From an uncultured Alphaproteobacteria bacterium (lineage in GTDB: Bacteria > Pseudomonadota > Alphaproteobacteria > Rhizobiales > Aestuariivirgaceae), in contig CALMWF010000046.1 of assembly GCA_937873445.1 (NCBI GenBank), forward strand, positions 62,001 through 126,000: 64,000 nt of DNA, written 5' to 3'. Position 1 is the first letter of the stretch. Each line of letters opens with the position of its first letter. Made by a program: the position numbers and the translations under genes. Of the stretch, positions 49,970-58,503 are shown piece by piece. The notes under the pieces were generated by a model, which made no database searches, was not told the DNA's origin, and saw nothing but the letters and a program-made list of their open reading frames with translations.

Positions 49970-52219
49970 ATGACCCGCTCACGAACCGCGCCCTCCATCA
50001 GCATTGTCGATGTGCTGCGCGGCATCGCCCGCCGCAAGCTGCTGATCCTCACCTGCCTTGGCCTGGCGCTCGGGGCAGGGGCCGCCCTGCTGAGCGTGGT
50101 TCGACCCGTCTACACCACCGAGGCCCAGGTGCTGGTGGAGAATCTGGCCACCCCCTTTGACCGCCCCCAGGGCGAAACGGCGCAAAGCCTGTCCGTTATC
50201 GACGACCGCGCCGTGCAGACGGAAATGAACGTCATGAAGTCGCAGGATCTGGCGCTGCGGGTCATCAATTCGCTGCAACTGGCCAACGACGCCACCTTCA
50301 ACCCGCTGCTGAGCAAGCCATCGAAGCTTTCGGCCCTCAAGGTCAGGATGGGATTCAAGCCCAACCCCAAGGCCATGTCGCTGGAACAGGGTGCGCTCAT
50401 GGCCATGGAGGACAGCCTCACCATCTATCAGTTGCCGCTGTCCAATGTCATTGCCATCAAATACAGCGGCGGCACCCCCGCGCAGGCAGCGGCCATTGCC
50501 AATGCCACGGCTGAAACCTATGTGGCCTCAACCCGCGAAGCCCGTTACTCGCCCACCGAGCGCGCCAGGGAATGGCTGGCGCGGGAAATTGAAAGCCTGC
50601 GCACCAAGGTGGCTGAATCCGAAGCAGCGGTGGAGGATTACCGCAGCAAGGCCGGACTCATTCAGGGCCAGACCACCACCATCGGCGCCCAGCAGCTGTC
50701 GGAGCTGAACAGCCAGATCACCCTGGCCCAGGCAGCCCGCACCGAGGCTGAAGCCAAGGCCGAAGCCATTCGCAGGGAACTGGCCAGCAAGGGCACGGTG
50801 GAATCGGCCCCGGAAGTCACCGCCTCCACCATGATCCAGCGCCTGCGCGAACAGCAGGCGGCGGCCACCCGCCGCATTGCCGAGCTTTCCGCCACCTATC
50901 TGCCCAATCATCCCAAGATGATCGGCGCCAATGAGGATTACGCCAATCTTGAACGCCAGATCCGGCGTGAATCCATCAAGATTGCCGAAGGCCTGGAAAG
51001 CCAGGCCAAGGTGGCCGCCGCGCGTGAAAAATCGCTGCGGGACAGCCTGGAACAATTGAAGGTGAAGGAATCCACCGCCAATGTTGATGAGATCAAGCTG
51101 AAGGCACTGGAGCGTGATGCCGCGGCCAACCGCTCGCTGCTGGAAAGCCTGCTGTCACGCTATGCCGATGCCAGCGTGCGCACCGACGAAGACCTGCAGC
51201 CCGCCCGGGCCCGCATCATTCAGCGGGCCAGCGTGCCGGTGACGCCCTCCTTCCCCAAGCCGGGCCCGCTCATGCTGCTGCTGTCGGTGGCAGGGCTGGC
51301 CTTGGGCCTGGGTCTGGCCTTTGTGCTGGAGGTGATGCGCGCCGCCACGGCTCTGCATAACGCCGAAGACCTGGACGTCCGCCAGGCCAGCGCTGCGTCG
51401 CTGGTCGTGCAGCCATCAGGCCCGGCTGTGGTTGAACCGGTCTTTCACCCAGCCGCACCGCCGCCGTTTTCTTCTTCCGTCGCCCCAGCCGCCGCCGTCG
51501 CCCCCGCCGCCGCCGCAGTGGCGGCCGCTGCCATGGCCGAACCTCACCACCTCAACGTCATTGCCCGGCTGCCGGATCTCGCCACTCTGGAGGCAGCCCG
51601 CGCCGCCGCCGACGCGCTCATGCACGGCGATTCCACCGGCCTTGCCGAAGGGGCAGCGCGCATCACCGGCGCATTGCTGCCGCTTCATCAGACCTATGCC
51701 ATGGGGCGTTTCGGCCTGCTCGGCATTGCCGCCTCGGACACCGCCTGTGCGGTTGCTGCCCTGGCCGTGGCGCGCGGCCTGGCCGGTGCGCGTCAGCGCG
51801 TCATCCTGCTCGATGTCGATGCCGAAGACCGCGCCTTTGACGAAATTGCCGGTCTCTCCCAGTCGCCGGGCCTGTCGGATCTGGTCAGCGGCAGCGCCGA
51901 CATCAACCGCATTGTCGTCCGCGACAGCCAGTCTTCGGCTGCGCTGGTCAGCTTCGGCACTGTGCGCCATGCGGCGGCAGCCTCCCTGGTGCGCGAGCGC
52001 CTGCCGCAAACCCTCGATACCCTGACAGCCATCTATGATGTGGTGCTTCTGCATCTCGGTCCTGCCCGGCCGGTCACCCCGGCGCTGGCAGCGCTGTGCC
52101 AGGCGGTGGTGGTGCTGGCCGCCCCCTCGCGTGCCCGTGAGGCTCATGCCGCCGCCGCCATTCTGACGGGGCAGGGAGTGGGCGAAGTGCTCCACGTCAG
52201 CCTGTCTGACCCGGCCTGA
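49970..52219 (+). CDS. Wzc-like polysaccharide co-polymerase with degenerate ATPase domain
   Basis: A 749-residue protein. It has an N-terminal Wzz domain with a first membrane helix at about 24-44, a long periplasmic coiled-coil region (about 170-410), a second membrane helix at about 433-453, an Ala/Pro-rich linker (about 485-525), and a C-terminal BY-kinase-like domain. In that domain the Walker A position reads GIAASDTACAVA, without the GKT/GKS, whereas the Walker A'-like LLDVDAED is kept. There is no Tyr-rich tail. It is therefore probably not an active kinase. It likely sets chain length and bridges to the Wza-like exporter. Confidence 0.88.
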   Translation: MTRSRTAPSISIVDVLRGIARRKLLILTCLGLALGAGAALLSVVRPVYTTEAQVLVENLATPFDRPQGETAQSLSVIDDRAVQTEMNVMKSQDLALRVINSLQLANDATFNPLLSKPSKLSALKVRMGFKPNPKAMSLEQGALMAMEDSLTIYQLPLSNVIAIKYSGGTPAQAAAIANATAETYVASTREARYSPTERAREWLAREIESLRTKVAESEAAVEDYRSKAGLIQGQTTTIGAQQLSELNSQITLAQAARTEAEAKAEAIRRELASKGTVESAPEVTASTMIQRLREQQAAATRRIAELSATYLPNHPKMIGANEDYANLERQIRRESIKIAEGLESQAKVAAAREKSLRDSLEQLKVKESTANVDEIKLKALERDAAANRSLLESLLSRYADASVRTDEDLQPARARIIQRASVPVTPSFPKPGPLMLLLSVAGLALGLGLAFVLEVMRAATALHNAEDLDVRQASAASLVVQPSGPAVVEPVFHPAAPPPFSSSVAPAAAVAPAAAAVAAAAMAEPHHLNVIARLPDLATLEAARAAADALMHGDSTGLAEGAARITGALLPLHQTYAMGRFGLLGIAASDTACAVAALAVARGLAGARQRVILLDVDAEDRAFDEIAGLSQSPGLSDLVSGSADINRIVVRDSQSSAALVSFGTVRHAAAASLVRERLPQTLDTLTAIYDVVLLHLGPARPVTPALAALCQAVVVLAAPSRAREAHAAAAILTGQGVGEVLHVSLSDPA

Positions 52220-52223
52220 AGCC

Positions 52224-53444
52224 TCAGACCGGCCGGGGCAGCACGCTGCGCAGGCGGTTATAGACAGCGCGCAGCACCGGCGAACCCTTGACCACCCGCT
52301 TGGCATGAAAATAGGCAGCCCACGGCAGCCGGAAGGCCACCCCGCGCATGGTTTGCGCCCTGACCAGCCCGTGCAGCGGCACCACGCGGTCGGCCCATTG
52401 CCGTTTGTAGGCAGTGTCGCCGCTGGCGAAATCCAGACTGTGCAGGCCCTGGGCGCAGCAGGCTTCAATCATCCGCCGGAGGGCCATGTCGCCGGGCGAG
52501 TGTTTGCGTTCCGGGCCGGCCGCCAGCGACGAGATCAGCGCCCAGTAGCAGCCGCCCTGCACGGCCCCCAGCATCACGCAGAGCAGGCGGCCATCAAGCC
52601 GCAGCGCATAGGGCTGAAGCACCAGCCCGTCCCCGGCCTGCACATCGGCAAGCCGGTGGATGAAGGCCTGGGCCGCCGCATCAAAGGGGCCTTGAATATG
52701 GGCCTCCGCCAGGCGCTTCTGCTGATCGGTGAACATCTGGTCAAGGACATCATGGGTGGCTGCCCCGGCCTCCGGCAGACCGAAGGTGAGGCTTCCCATG
52801 GCGCCGAGGCGGCTGTCGCGCTTGCGCGCCGAGCGCCGGCTGTCGCCGCTGCGCCGGGCCTCGTAAAGGGCGGCGAAATCGGGCCTGAGGTCCATGGCGT
52901 ACAGCACATTGGCGCCGCGCACGTTGAACAGCCCGGCCAGGGGGTGGCGGGCCCCATGCAGCGTTTCCGGCATGTCCTGAAGCAGCCACAGGTCAAAGGG
53001 CGGCAGAACCGCAGCAAGCTCTGCGCCATGCTGCTGAAACCAGTCAGGCGCCTGCGCCAGGAACGCCCGCTCATAAAGCCCATAGCCATAGCTGCCGTGC
53101 GGCCAGCTCTGCCATTGCAGCAGGCGCGCGCCAAACCGCTGCTCAATCTGCAAAGGCAGCACGAACAGCGGCTGCCCGGCGGCGTCCTCGCCCGTCACCA
53201 CCACCGGCACAATGCCGCGTGCCCGCCCCACCGTGTCGCGCCAGGCCGCACACCAGCCCCAGCTCTGATAAAGCGTGCTCAGGCCTGTCTGCTCCAGCGC
53301 CTGCCAGGCGGCCCGGGCTGTCTCCGGTTCGGTGGTCATGCGCAGGCGCACCCCCCCGGTCAGGCGGTCGGCAGGCACGGGATTTGGCAGGGAAGTGTCG
53401 ATCGCTGGTTCCGCCTGGCAAGGGATTATCAAGTCTTGGCCCAT
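52224..53444 (-). CDS. CelD/FemAB-type GNAT N-acyltransferase
   Basis: A 406-residue protein with a central GNAT-type acyltransferase domain (the CelD_N/FemAB-like group, with LSTLYQSWGWCAAW and HSLDFASGDTAYKRQWAD). Such proteins modify sugars in EPS loci, as HfsK does in holdfast synthesis. The start is uncertain (ATG 53444; ATG 53339 is also in frame). It is convergent with the Wzc-like gene and divergent from the deacetylase gene. Confidence 0.82.
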   Translation of the reverse strand: MGQDLIIPCQAEPAIDTSLPNPVPADRLTGGVRLRMTTEPETARAAWQALEQTGLSTLYQSWGWCAAWRDTVGRARGIVPVVVTGEDAAGQPLFVLPLQIEQRFGARLLQWQSWPHGSYGYGLYERAFLAQAPDWFQQHGAELAAVLPPFDLWLLQDMPETLHGARHPLAGLFNVRGANVLYAMDLRPDFAALYEARRSGDSRRSARKRDSRLGAMGSLTFGLPEAGAATHDVLDQMFTDQQKRLAEAHIQGPFDAAAQAFIHRLADVQAGDGLVLQPYALRLDGRLLCVMLGAVQGGCYWALISSLAAGPERKHSPGDMALRRMIEACCAQGLHSLDFASGDTAYKRQWADRVVPLHGLVRAQTMRGVAFRLPWAAYFHAKRVVKGSPVLRAVYNRLRSVLPRPV

Positions 53445-53483
53445 AACATGGGAAAATCCTTATCATTTCATCACATCAAGCCC

Positions 53484-54536
53484 ATGCCCTCAAGCAGCCA
53501 TCTGGCACATCTTCTTGATCTGCTCCATTTCAGTGGTGCTGCCCGTCTGGGTCAGCCGCTGTTTGGCGGCCTGGGGGCCGTCTTCATGCTGCACCATGTC
53601 CGCCCCGGCGGCGGCGCCGACACCGGGTTTGCGCCCAACCGGCTGCTCGAGGTCACACCGGAGTTTCTCGAAGGCGTCATTCAACTGGTGCGGCGCCAGG
53701 GCCTGGATATTCTGACCTTGACCGAGGCGCTGGCGCGCATCGGCAGGCCGCACGGGCGGCGCTTCGTCACCTTCACTCTCGATGATGCCTACCGCGACAA
53801 CCTCACCCACGCCCTGCCGGTGTTTGCCCGCAATGCCTGCCCCTTCACCATTTTTGCCGCCCCCGCCATTCAGGATGGCACCTGCGAACTCTGGTGGCGC
53901 GGACTTGAATATGTGATCCGCGACAACCCGCAGGTGAGGGCGTCATTGCCGGGGCAGGATCTGCTTCTTGCCACCACCAGCGACGCCGAGCGCCACGCCG
54001 CCTGGAACGCGCTCTACTGGCCGGTGCGCCATATGCCCGAGGCCGGGCAGCGCCGGTGGATCAGGGCGTTTTGCGCCGCCCACGGCTTCGACCTTGACGC
54101 CTATGTGAAGGCCGAAGCCATGACCTGGGATGAATTGCGCACCATCGCGCGTCATCCCCTGTGCACCATCGGCGGCCACACCATCCACCATTATGCCGTG
54201 GCCAAGCTCACCGCCGATGAAGCCATGGCGGAACTGGTGGGTTGTGCCGACCGGCTGGAACAGGAACTGGGTCAGCGTCCGCGCCTTCTGGCCTGGCCCT
54301 ATGGCGATCCCGGATCGGCGGGGCCGCGTGACTTCCGGCTGGCGCGCGAGGCGGGCTATGAGGCCGCCGTCACCACCCGCAAGGGCATGATCTTTGCGGC
54401 GCACGCCGCCCACCCCACCGCACTGCCGCGCCTGTCGCTGTCGGGAGAATTTCAGGAACTGCGCCATGTCAGGGCGCTGCTCACCGGCACGCCCTTCGCG
54501 CTGCTGAACCGCTTCCGCCCGCTCAATGTGACCTAG
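53484..54536 (+). CDS. Polysaccharide deacetylase (NodB/CE4-like)
   Basis: A 350-residue enzyme that removes acetyl groups from sugars. It has a NodB-type domain with the catalytic pair D100-D101 (TLDDAYRD), metal-binding H232 and H236 (GGHTIHHYA) and a later AWPYGDPGS. No signal peptide is obvious. ATG 53484 is chosen; ATG 53448, four bases from the divergent start, is less likely. An HfsH-like role, giving a partly deacetylated adhesive polysaccharide, is inferred. Confidence 0.85.
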   Translation: MPSSSHLAHLLDLLHFSGAARLGQPLFGGLGAVFMLHHVRPGGGADTGFAPNRLLEVTPEFLEGVIQLVRRQGLDILTLTEALARIGRPHGRRFVTFTLDDAYRDNLTHALPVFARNACPFTIFAAPAIQDGTCELWWRGLEYVIRDNPQVRASLPGQDLLLATTSDAERHAAWNALYWPVRHMPEAGQRRWIRAFCAAHGFDLDAYVKAEAMTWDELRTIARHPLCTIGGHTIHHYAVAKLTADEAMAELVGCADRLEQELGQRPRLLAWPYGDPGSAGPRDFRLAREAGYEAAVTTRKGMIFAAHAAHPTALPRLSLSGEFQELRHVRALLTGTPFALLNRFRPLNVT

Positions 54537-54573
54537 AGCAGCCTGAGCTTTGTTGGTTCCGGCAAAAGTGAGA

Positions 54574-54605
54574 GGCCTGCCCGCCACCGATCACTGAGGC
54601 AGGCC
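54574..54605. repeat. Inverted repeat between convergent genes
   Basis: A perfect 8-bp inverted repeat, GGCCTGCC/GGCAGGCC, with a 16-base spacer between the deacetylase and DUF2842 genes. There is no T-run on either side. It could be a factor-dependent or bidirectional terminator. Confidence 0.4.
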
Positions 54606-54634
54606 GTTGCGATGGACGAAAATCACCATCCGCT

Positions 54635-54841
54635 CTAGGCGTCGGGCCGCGACATCCAGCGAATGATCGCCATTTCGATCGGCAGCCATGCCGTGCCGGC
54701 AATGGCGAAATAGAGAAGCTCCCACAGCTTGCCCTGATCCACCGCCAGCCTGACCCCCAGCACCATGGCGATGAGAGCGTAGACGGGAAGATAGAGGATG
54801 GTGAGGATGATCCCCACGAATTTGCGCTGGCGCTGGGTCAT
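54635..54841 (-). CDS. DUF2842-family small membrane protein
   Basis: A 68-residue protein with two membrane helices (about 8-29 and 38-56) and an RWMSRPDA C-terminus. The pattern MTQRQRKFVGIILTILYLPVY matches the alphaproteobacterial DUF2842 family of unknown role. ATG 54841 fits the family length; the longer frame upstream is in non-coding sequence. Confidence 0.82.
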   Translation of the reverse strand: MTQRQRKFVGIILTILYLPVYALIAMVLGVRLAVDQGKLWELLYFAIAGTAWLPIEMAIIRWMSRPDA

Positions 54842-54941
54842 GGCAACAGGGTTTAGCGCCTCGTCTGGCCCAAGGCAAACCATGGGCAAAGTTAAGGCGC
54901 CGGATTCACACCCGGCGCCATGGTCTTGAAAAGATTCACCT

Positions 54942-56219
54942 TCAGGCCAGCGCCTGATCCAGATCGGCAATGATGTCGGCCACATCCTCGATGCCGATGG
55001 ACAGCCGCACCACATCCGGCCCGGCACCTGCCTTCACCTGCTGTTCGGGTGACAGCTGGCTGTGGGTGGTGGAGGCGGGGTGGATGATGAGCGAACGCGT
55101 GTCGCCGACATTGGCGACATGCGAGAACATCTTCACCTTCGCCACCAGATCAATGCCGGCCTGGTGCCCGCCCTTGAGGCCGAAGGTGAACACCGCACCC
55201 GCCCCCTTGGGCGCATATTTCTGCTGCAGGGCATGATATTTCGACGACTTCAGCCCGGCGTAATTCACCCAGGCCACCTTGGGGTGCTTCTCCAGCCAGC
55301 CCGCCACCGCCAGGGCATTGTCGCAATGGCGCTGCACCCGCAGCGACAGGGTTTCCATGCCGGTGAGGATGAGGAAGGCATTCATCGGCGCAATGGCCGG
55401 GCCGAGGTCGCGCAGGCCCAGCACGCGGGCGGCAATGGCAAAGGCCATGGGCCCCATGGCCTGATAGAGGTTGACGCCGTGATAGCTGTCGTTGGCTTCG
55501 GCGATCAGCGGATAGTTGCCGCTCCTGGCCCAGTCGAAATTGCCGCCGTCGACAATCACGCCACCCATGGAATTGCCGTGCCCGCCCATGAACTTGGTCA
55601 GTGAGTGGAGGACGATGTTGGCGCCATGTTCAAACGGCCGGCACAGATAGGGCGTGGACAGCGTGTTGTCGACGATGAGTGGCACCCCGGCCTTGCGCGC
55701 AATCGCCGCCACCGCCGCAATGTCCATCACTGCCCCACCGGGGTTGGCAATGGATTCGATGTAGATGGCGCGGGTCTTGTCCGACAGCGCCTTTTCGATG
55801 GTTTCCGGCTTGTCGCCATCGGCCCACACCACGTTCCAGCCGAAGCTTTTGAAGGAGTGGTTGAACTGGTTGATGGAGCCGCCATAGAGCTGGCGCACCG
55901 CCACGAATTCATCACCCGGCCGCATCAGCAGATGGAAGGTGAGAAGCTGCGCAGCATGGCCCGAGGCCACCGCCAGTGCAGCACTGCCCCCCTCCAGCGC
56001 GGCCACCTTGCCTTCCAGCGCCCCCTGGGTCGGGTTCATGATGCGGGTATAGATATTGCCGAAGGCCTTGAGGGCAAACAGGTCGGCGGCGTGCTGCGCA
56101 TCCTTGAAGGCATAGGCCGTGGTTTGATAGATGGGGGTGGCACGTGCGCCGGTGGTGGGGTCGGGGGCGGTGCCGGCATGAATGGCCAGCGTATCAAAGC
56201 CCGGTTTTTTCTCGGTCAT
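54942..56219 (-). CDS. metY: O-acetylhomoserine aminocarboxypropyltransferase/sulfhydrylase
   Basis: A 425-residue PLP enzyme that makes homocysteine from O-acetylhomoserine and sulfide in methionine synthesis. The PLP lysine is K209 in HSLTKFMGGHG, and YTRIMNPT (57-64) binds the cofactor phosphate of the neighbouring subunit. GAGGAGG precedes ATG 56219. It follows the cytochrome b561 gene by 18 bases, leaving no room for a SAM riboswitch. Confidence 0.95.
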   Translation of the reverse strand: MTEKKPGFDTLAIHAGTAPDPTTGARATPIYQTTAYAFKDAQHAADLFALKAFGNIYTRIMNPTQGALEGKVAALEGGSAALAVASGHAAQLLTFHLLMRPGDEFVAVRQLYGGSINQFNHSFKSFGWNVVWADGDKPETIEKALSDKTRAIYIESIANPGGAVMDIAAVAAIARKAGVPLIVDNTLSTPYLCRPFEHGANIVLHSLTKFMGGHGNSMGGVIVDGGNFDWARSGNYPLIAEANDSYHGVNLYQAMGPMAFAIAARVLGLRDLGPAIAPMNAFLILTGMETLSLRVQRHCDNALAVAGWLEKHPKVAWVNYAGLKSSKYHALQQKYAPKGAGAVFTFGLKGGHQAGIDLVAKVKMFSHVANVGDTRSLIIHPASTTHSQLSPEQQVKAGAGPDVVRLSIGIEDVADIIADLDQALA

Positions 56220-56237
56220 CTATTCCTCCTCGTCATC

Positions 56238-56780
56238 TCAGTGTGGCGACATGCGCCTGAGCACGCCGTCCTTGTCGATGAATTGATGTTTCAGCGCCGC
56301 CAGCACATGCAGCACCACAAGGCCGATCATCAGGTTTGATCCGACCTTGTGCATGGCGATGGCGGGAAGGCCGGGGTTGGCAATGAGCGGCATGGGAAAA
56401 AGCCCCAGCACCGACACCGTCTGGCCATCCATGTCGCGGCTGGAAAAACCGGCAAAGCCGAGGGCGCCGGACAGCGGCAGGCCGATCATCAGCACATAGA
56501 ACAGACCATGGGTGACCTTGGACAGGGTCGCTTCCCAGGGTTTGGTGGAGGCTTCCGGCGGCGGCGGCGGATTCATCACCCGCCACACCAGCCGGAACAG
56601 GCTGAGCACCAGAATGATGACCCCGAGCGACACATGCAGTGCCACCGGCTTGTTGTCGCCCAGTTCGGCGCTCTGCATCATGTCTTCGCCCATGACGAGC
56701 ATGAAGATGATGAGCGCCGCCAGCAGCCAGTGCAGACCGATGGCAATCGTATTGTAACGCAGTCGGGCAGGGTCAGACAT
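56238..56780 (-). CDS. Cytochrome b561-type membrane protein
   Basis: A 180-residue four-helix di-haem cytochrome. Haem-ligand histidines appear in IGLHWLLAALI, LHVSLGVIIL, KVTHGLFYVLM and VVLHVLAALKHQF. It likely passes electrons from quinol or accepts them in the inner membrane. ATG 56780 follows AGGAGG by seven bases. It lies directly upstream of metY on the same strand and may be cotranscribed with it. Confidence 0.9.
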   Translation of the reverse strand: MSDPARLRYNTIAIGLHWLLAALIIFMLVMGEDMMQSAELGDNKPVALHVSLGVIILVLSLFRLVWRVMNPPPPPEASTKPWEATLSKVTHGLFYVLMIGLPLSGALGFAGFSSRDMDGQTVSVLGLFPMPLIANPGLPAIAMHKVGSNLMIGLVVLHVLAALKHQFIDKDGVLRRMSPH

Positions 56781-56968
56781 CCTCAGGCCTCCTAGGCACA
56801 GCACAGGGTTTAACAATGACGCGCCGCACGCCAAAGGTCCAGTTCGGGGCGGCAAAGGCTTCTAAATCGACAGATGAATTTCCTTCAGGCTTCAGAACGG
56901 CTGGGGTTTATGGCTGCACCGCTGTCTGGCCTGGCCGACCGCATGGTAAAGGCGGCTGGTGGCCGACA

Positions 56969-57412
56969 TCAGGCGCCAATCCGCTCCAGCCCAAGGCGCG
57001 GGATTTCAATGGCCGGGCAGCGGTTCATCACCATGGCCACACCGGCCGCCTCGGCGCGCTGGGCGGCCGCATCGTTGCGCACCCCCAGTTGCAGCCAGAT
57101 GGCCTTGGGCAGGGGGGTAAGTCCCAGAGCCTCATCCACCGTTTCGCCGGCGGCCTCGGAATTGCGGAACACATCCACCAGGTCGATGGCTTCCGGCACA
57201 TCGGCAAGGCTGGCATAGACCATGCGGCCAAGCAGCGTCTTGCCCGCCAGACCGGGGTTGATGGGGTGAACCGCATAGCCGTGGTGGAGCAGGAATTCCA
57301 TGACATGGTGCGAGGCCCGCTCCGGATTGGCCGAAGCCCCCACCAGGGCAATGGTCCGAACCGTTTCGAGAATGCCTGTGAGATAGGCGGCGGAATAACT
57401 GTCGTGATCCAT
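56969..57412 (-). CDS. CoA-binding domain protein
   Basis: A 147-residue protein with a Rossmann-like CoA-binding domain (TIALVGASANPERASHHVMEFL near the N-terminus, LQLGVRNDAAAQRAEAAGVAMVMNRCPAIE near the C-terminus), similar to E. coli YccU. No enzyme domain is attached. Its start is at ATG 57412, eight bases after the stop of the preceding secreted-protein gene on the minus strand, so the two are probably in one operon. Confidence 0.88.
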   Translation of the reverse strand: MDHDSYSAAYLTGILETVRTIALVGASANPERASHHVMEFLLHHGYAVHPINPGLAGKTLLGRMVYASLADVPEAIDLVDVFRNSEAAGETVDEALGLTPLPKAIWLQLGVRNDAAAQRAEAAGVAMVMNRCPAIEIPRLGLERIGA

Positions 57413-57420
57413 GGCCGCCG

Positions 57421-58227
57421 CTATTCTCCTTCGGTTTCCAGTTGTTTCACCTTCTCGGCATAGGCCGGATCCTTCATCATCTCGTCGACAACCTTGCGGT
57501 TGTTGTCGGAGGGGATCATGGCGGTCAGCGAATTGATCATCCGGTCCTTCATGTCCTGGGCCATTTCCGTATCGGCCTTGATGTCCTCGATCTGCTGGCG
57601 GATTTCCTCGGTCTGGTCGTCCACCACATTGGTGTAGGTGAAGACCAGCGTGGTGATGGCCAGGTTCCAGTCATTCACATTGGCAAAGCCAAAGCCCTTG
57701 ATGTCGGCCTCGAAGGCCTTGCCCTGGTCGTTCTGGTCAACGAAGTCCTGCAGGTTCTCATAATTCTCCAGCTCGGCATCCTTGTATTTCTCTTTGACCA
57801 TGAGATAGGCGTCGAGCGCCTTTCTGGCCGTATCCGGGCTCAGCTCAATGGTCTGGATGTCGGGGATTTCACCAATGCTCACCTGGTCGTCGGGCGGCGG
57901 CTGATCACCGCTTGCCGCGTCAGGCGGCGTGTCGCCGGGGGTGGCGCCGTCACCGGGGGCGGCGGGCGCAGCCGCATCCGGCACAGCCGGTGTGGTGGGT
58001 GCGGCGGGCGTGGCGGGAGCCGCCGGTGTGGCCTGGCTGGCCGGTGCCGCGGGTGCGGCTGGGGCAGGGGTGGCGGCAGCCGGTGCCGCCGGGGTGGCGG
58101 GGGGTGTTGCCGCCGGCGGCACAACCGGGGCTGCGGGACTGCTGGTCTGGCTGAGGGCGACTGACGAAGCACCCGCCAGCACGGCAGCGGCGAAAAGGCT
58201 CAGGCTCATACGGGAAAAACGGATCAT
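57421..58227 (-). CDS. Ala/Pro-rich exported protein, unknown function
   Basis: A 268-residue protein. It has a signal peptide (MIRFSRMSLSL...ALSQ), a strongly biased Ala/Pro/Thr linker (about 28-105), and a helical acidic C-terminal domain (about 118-268) rich in Lys and Glu (KALDAYLMVKEKYKDAE, IRQQIEDIKADTEMAQD). I do not recognise the family; the domain looks like an antiparallel helical bundle. The gene lies just upstream of the CoA-binding gene on the same strand, with eight bases between them. Confidence 0.78.
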   Translation of the reverse strand: MIRFSRMSLSLFAAAVLAGASSVALSQTSSPAAPVVPPAATPPATPAAPAAATPAPAAPAAPASQATPAAPATPAAPTTPAVPDAAAPAAPGDGATPGDTPPDAASGDQPPPDDQVSIGEIPDIQTIELSPDTARKALDAYLMVKEKYKDAELENYENLQDFVDQNDQGKAFEADIKGFGFANVNDWNLAITTLVFTYTNVVDDQTEEIRQQIEDIKADTEMAQDMKDRMINSLTAMIPSDNNRKVVDEMMKDPAYAEKVKQLETEGE

Positions 58228-58354
58228 CACTCCCCCTTGGGCCAGCAGGTCAGGGTGCCGCCCTTGTCGCGCGGACCATAAATCAACTGGCGGCAAAATT
58301 GAATGCCCTGACAAAATGCCAAATTGATGGCAGGGTGCCCCAGGGTACAAATCG

Positions 58355-58368
58355 GGTATTATAATACC
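58355..58368. promoter_or_regulatory. Perfect 14-bp AT-rich palindrome
   Basis: GGTATTATAATACC is a perfect palindrome in the 276-base divergent region between the secreted-protein gene and rplM. It contains TATAAT on both strands. No -35 is well placed for either, so an operator is more likely than a promoter. Confidence 0.45.
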
Positions 58369-58402
58369 GCAAGCAAATTTTCCCGCATTTGCCCGGATTT
58401 TC

Positions 58403-58431
58403 TTGACAGGCAGAGGCCGAAACCGTATCAG
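58403..58431 (+). promoter_or_regulatory. Probable promoter of the rplM-rpsI operon
   Basis: TTGACA (-35) is followed after 17 bases by TATCAG (-10). Transcription would start about 65 bases before the rplM ATG at 58504. The perfect -35 and 17-base spacing support a sigma-70 type promoter. Confidence 0.7.
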
Positions 58432-58503
58432 CCCAGCCCGGCGGCACCACTCATTCCGGGGGGTGCCTTTTGATTGACCCGAGAAACGACCCAGGATCAT
58501 CCC

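Noticed and set aside
52305-53447. A long open frame extending the deacetylase upstream across the acyltransferase gene
   Set aside because: The upstream part is antisense to the CelD-type gene and has no domain features; the deacetylase starts near 53484.
56220-56237. SAM riboswitch before metY
   Set aside because: Only 18 bases separate it from the upstream gene, too short for SAM-I or SAM-II.
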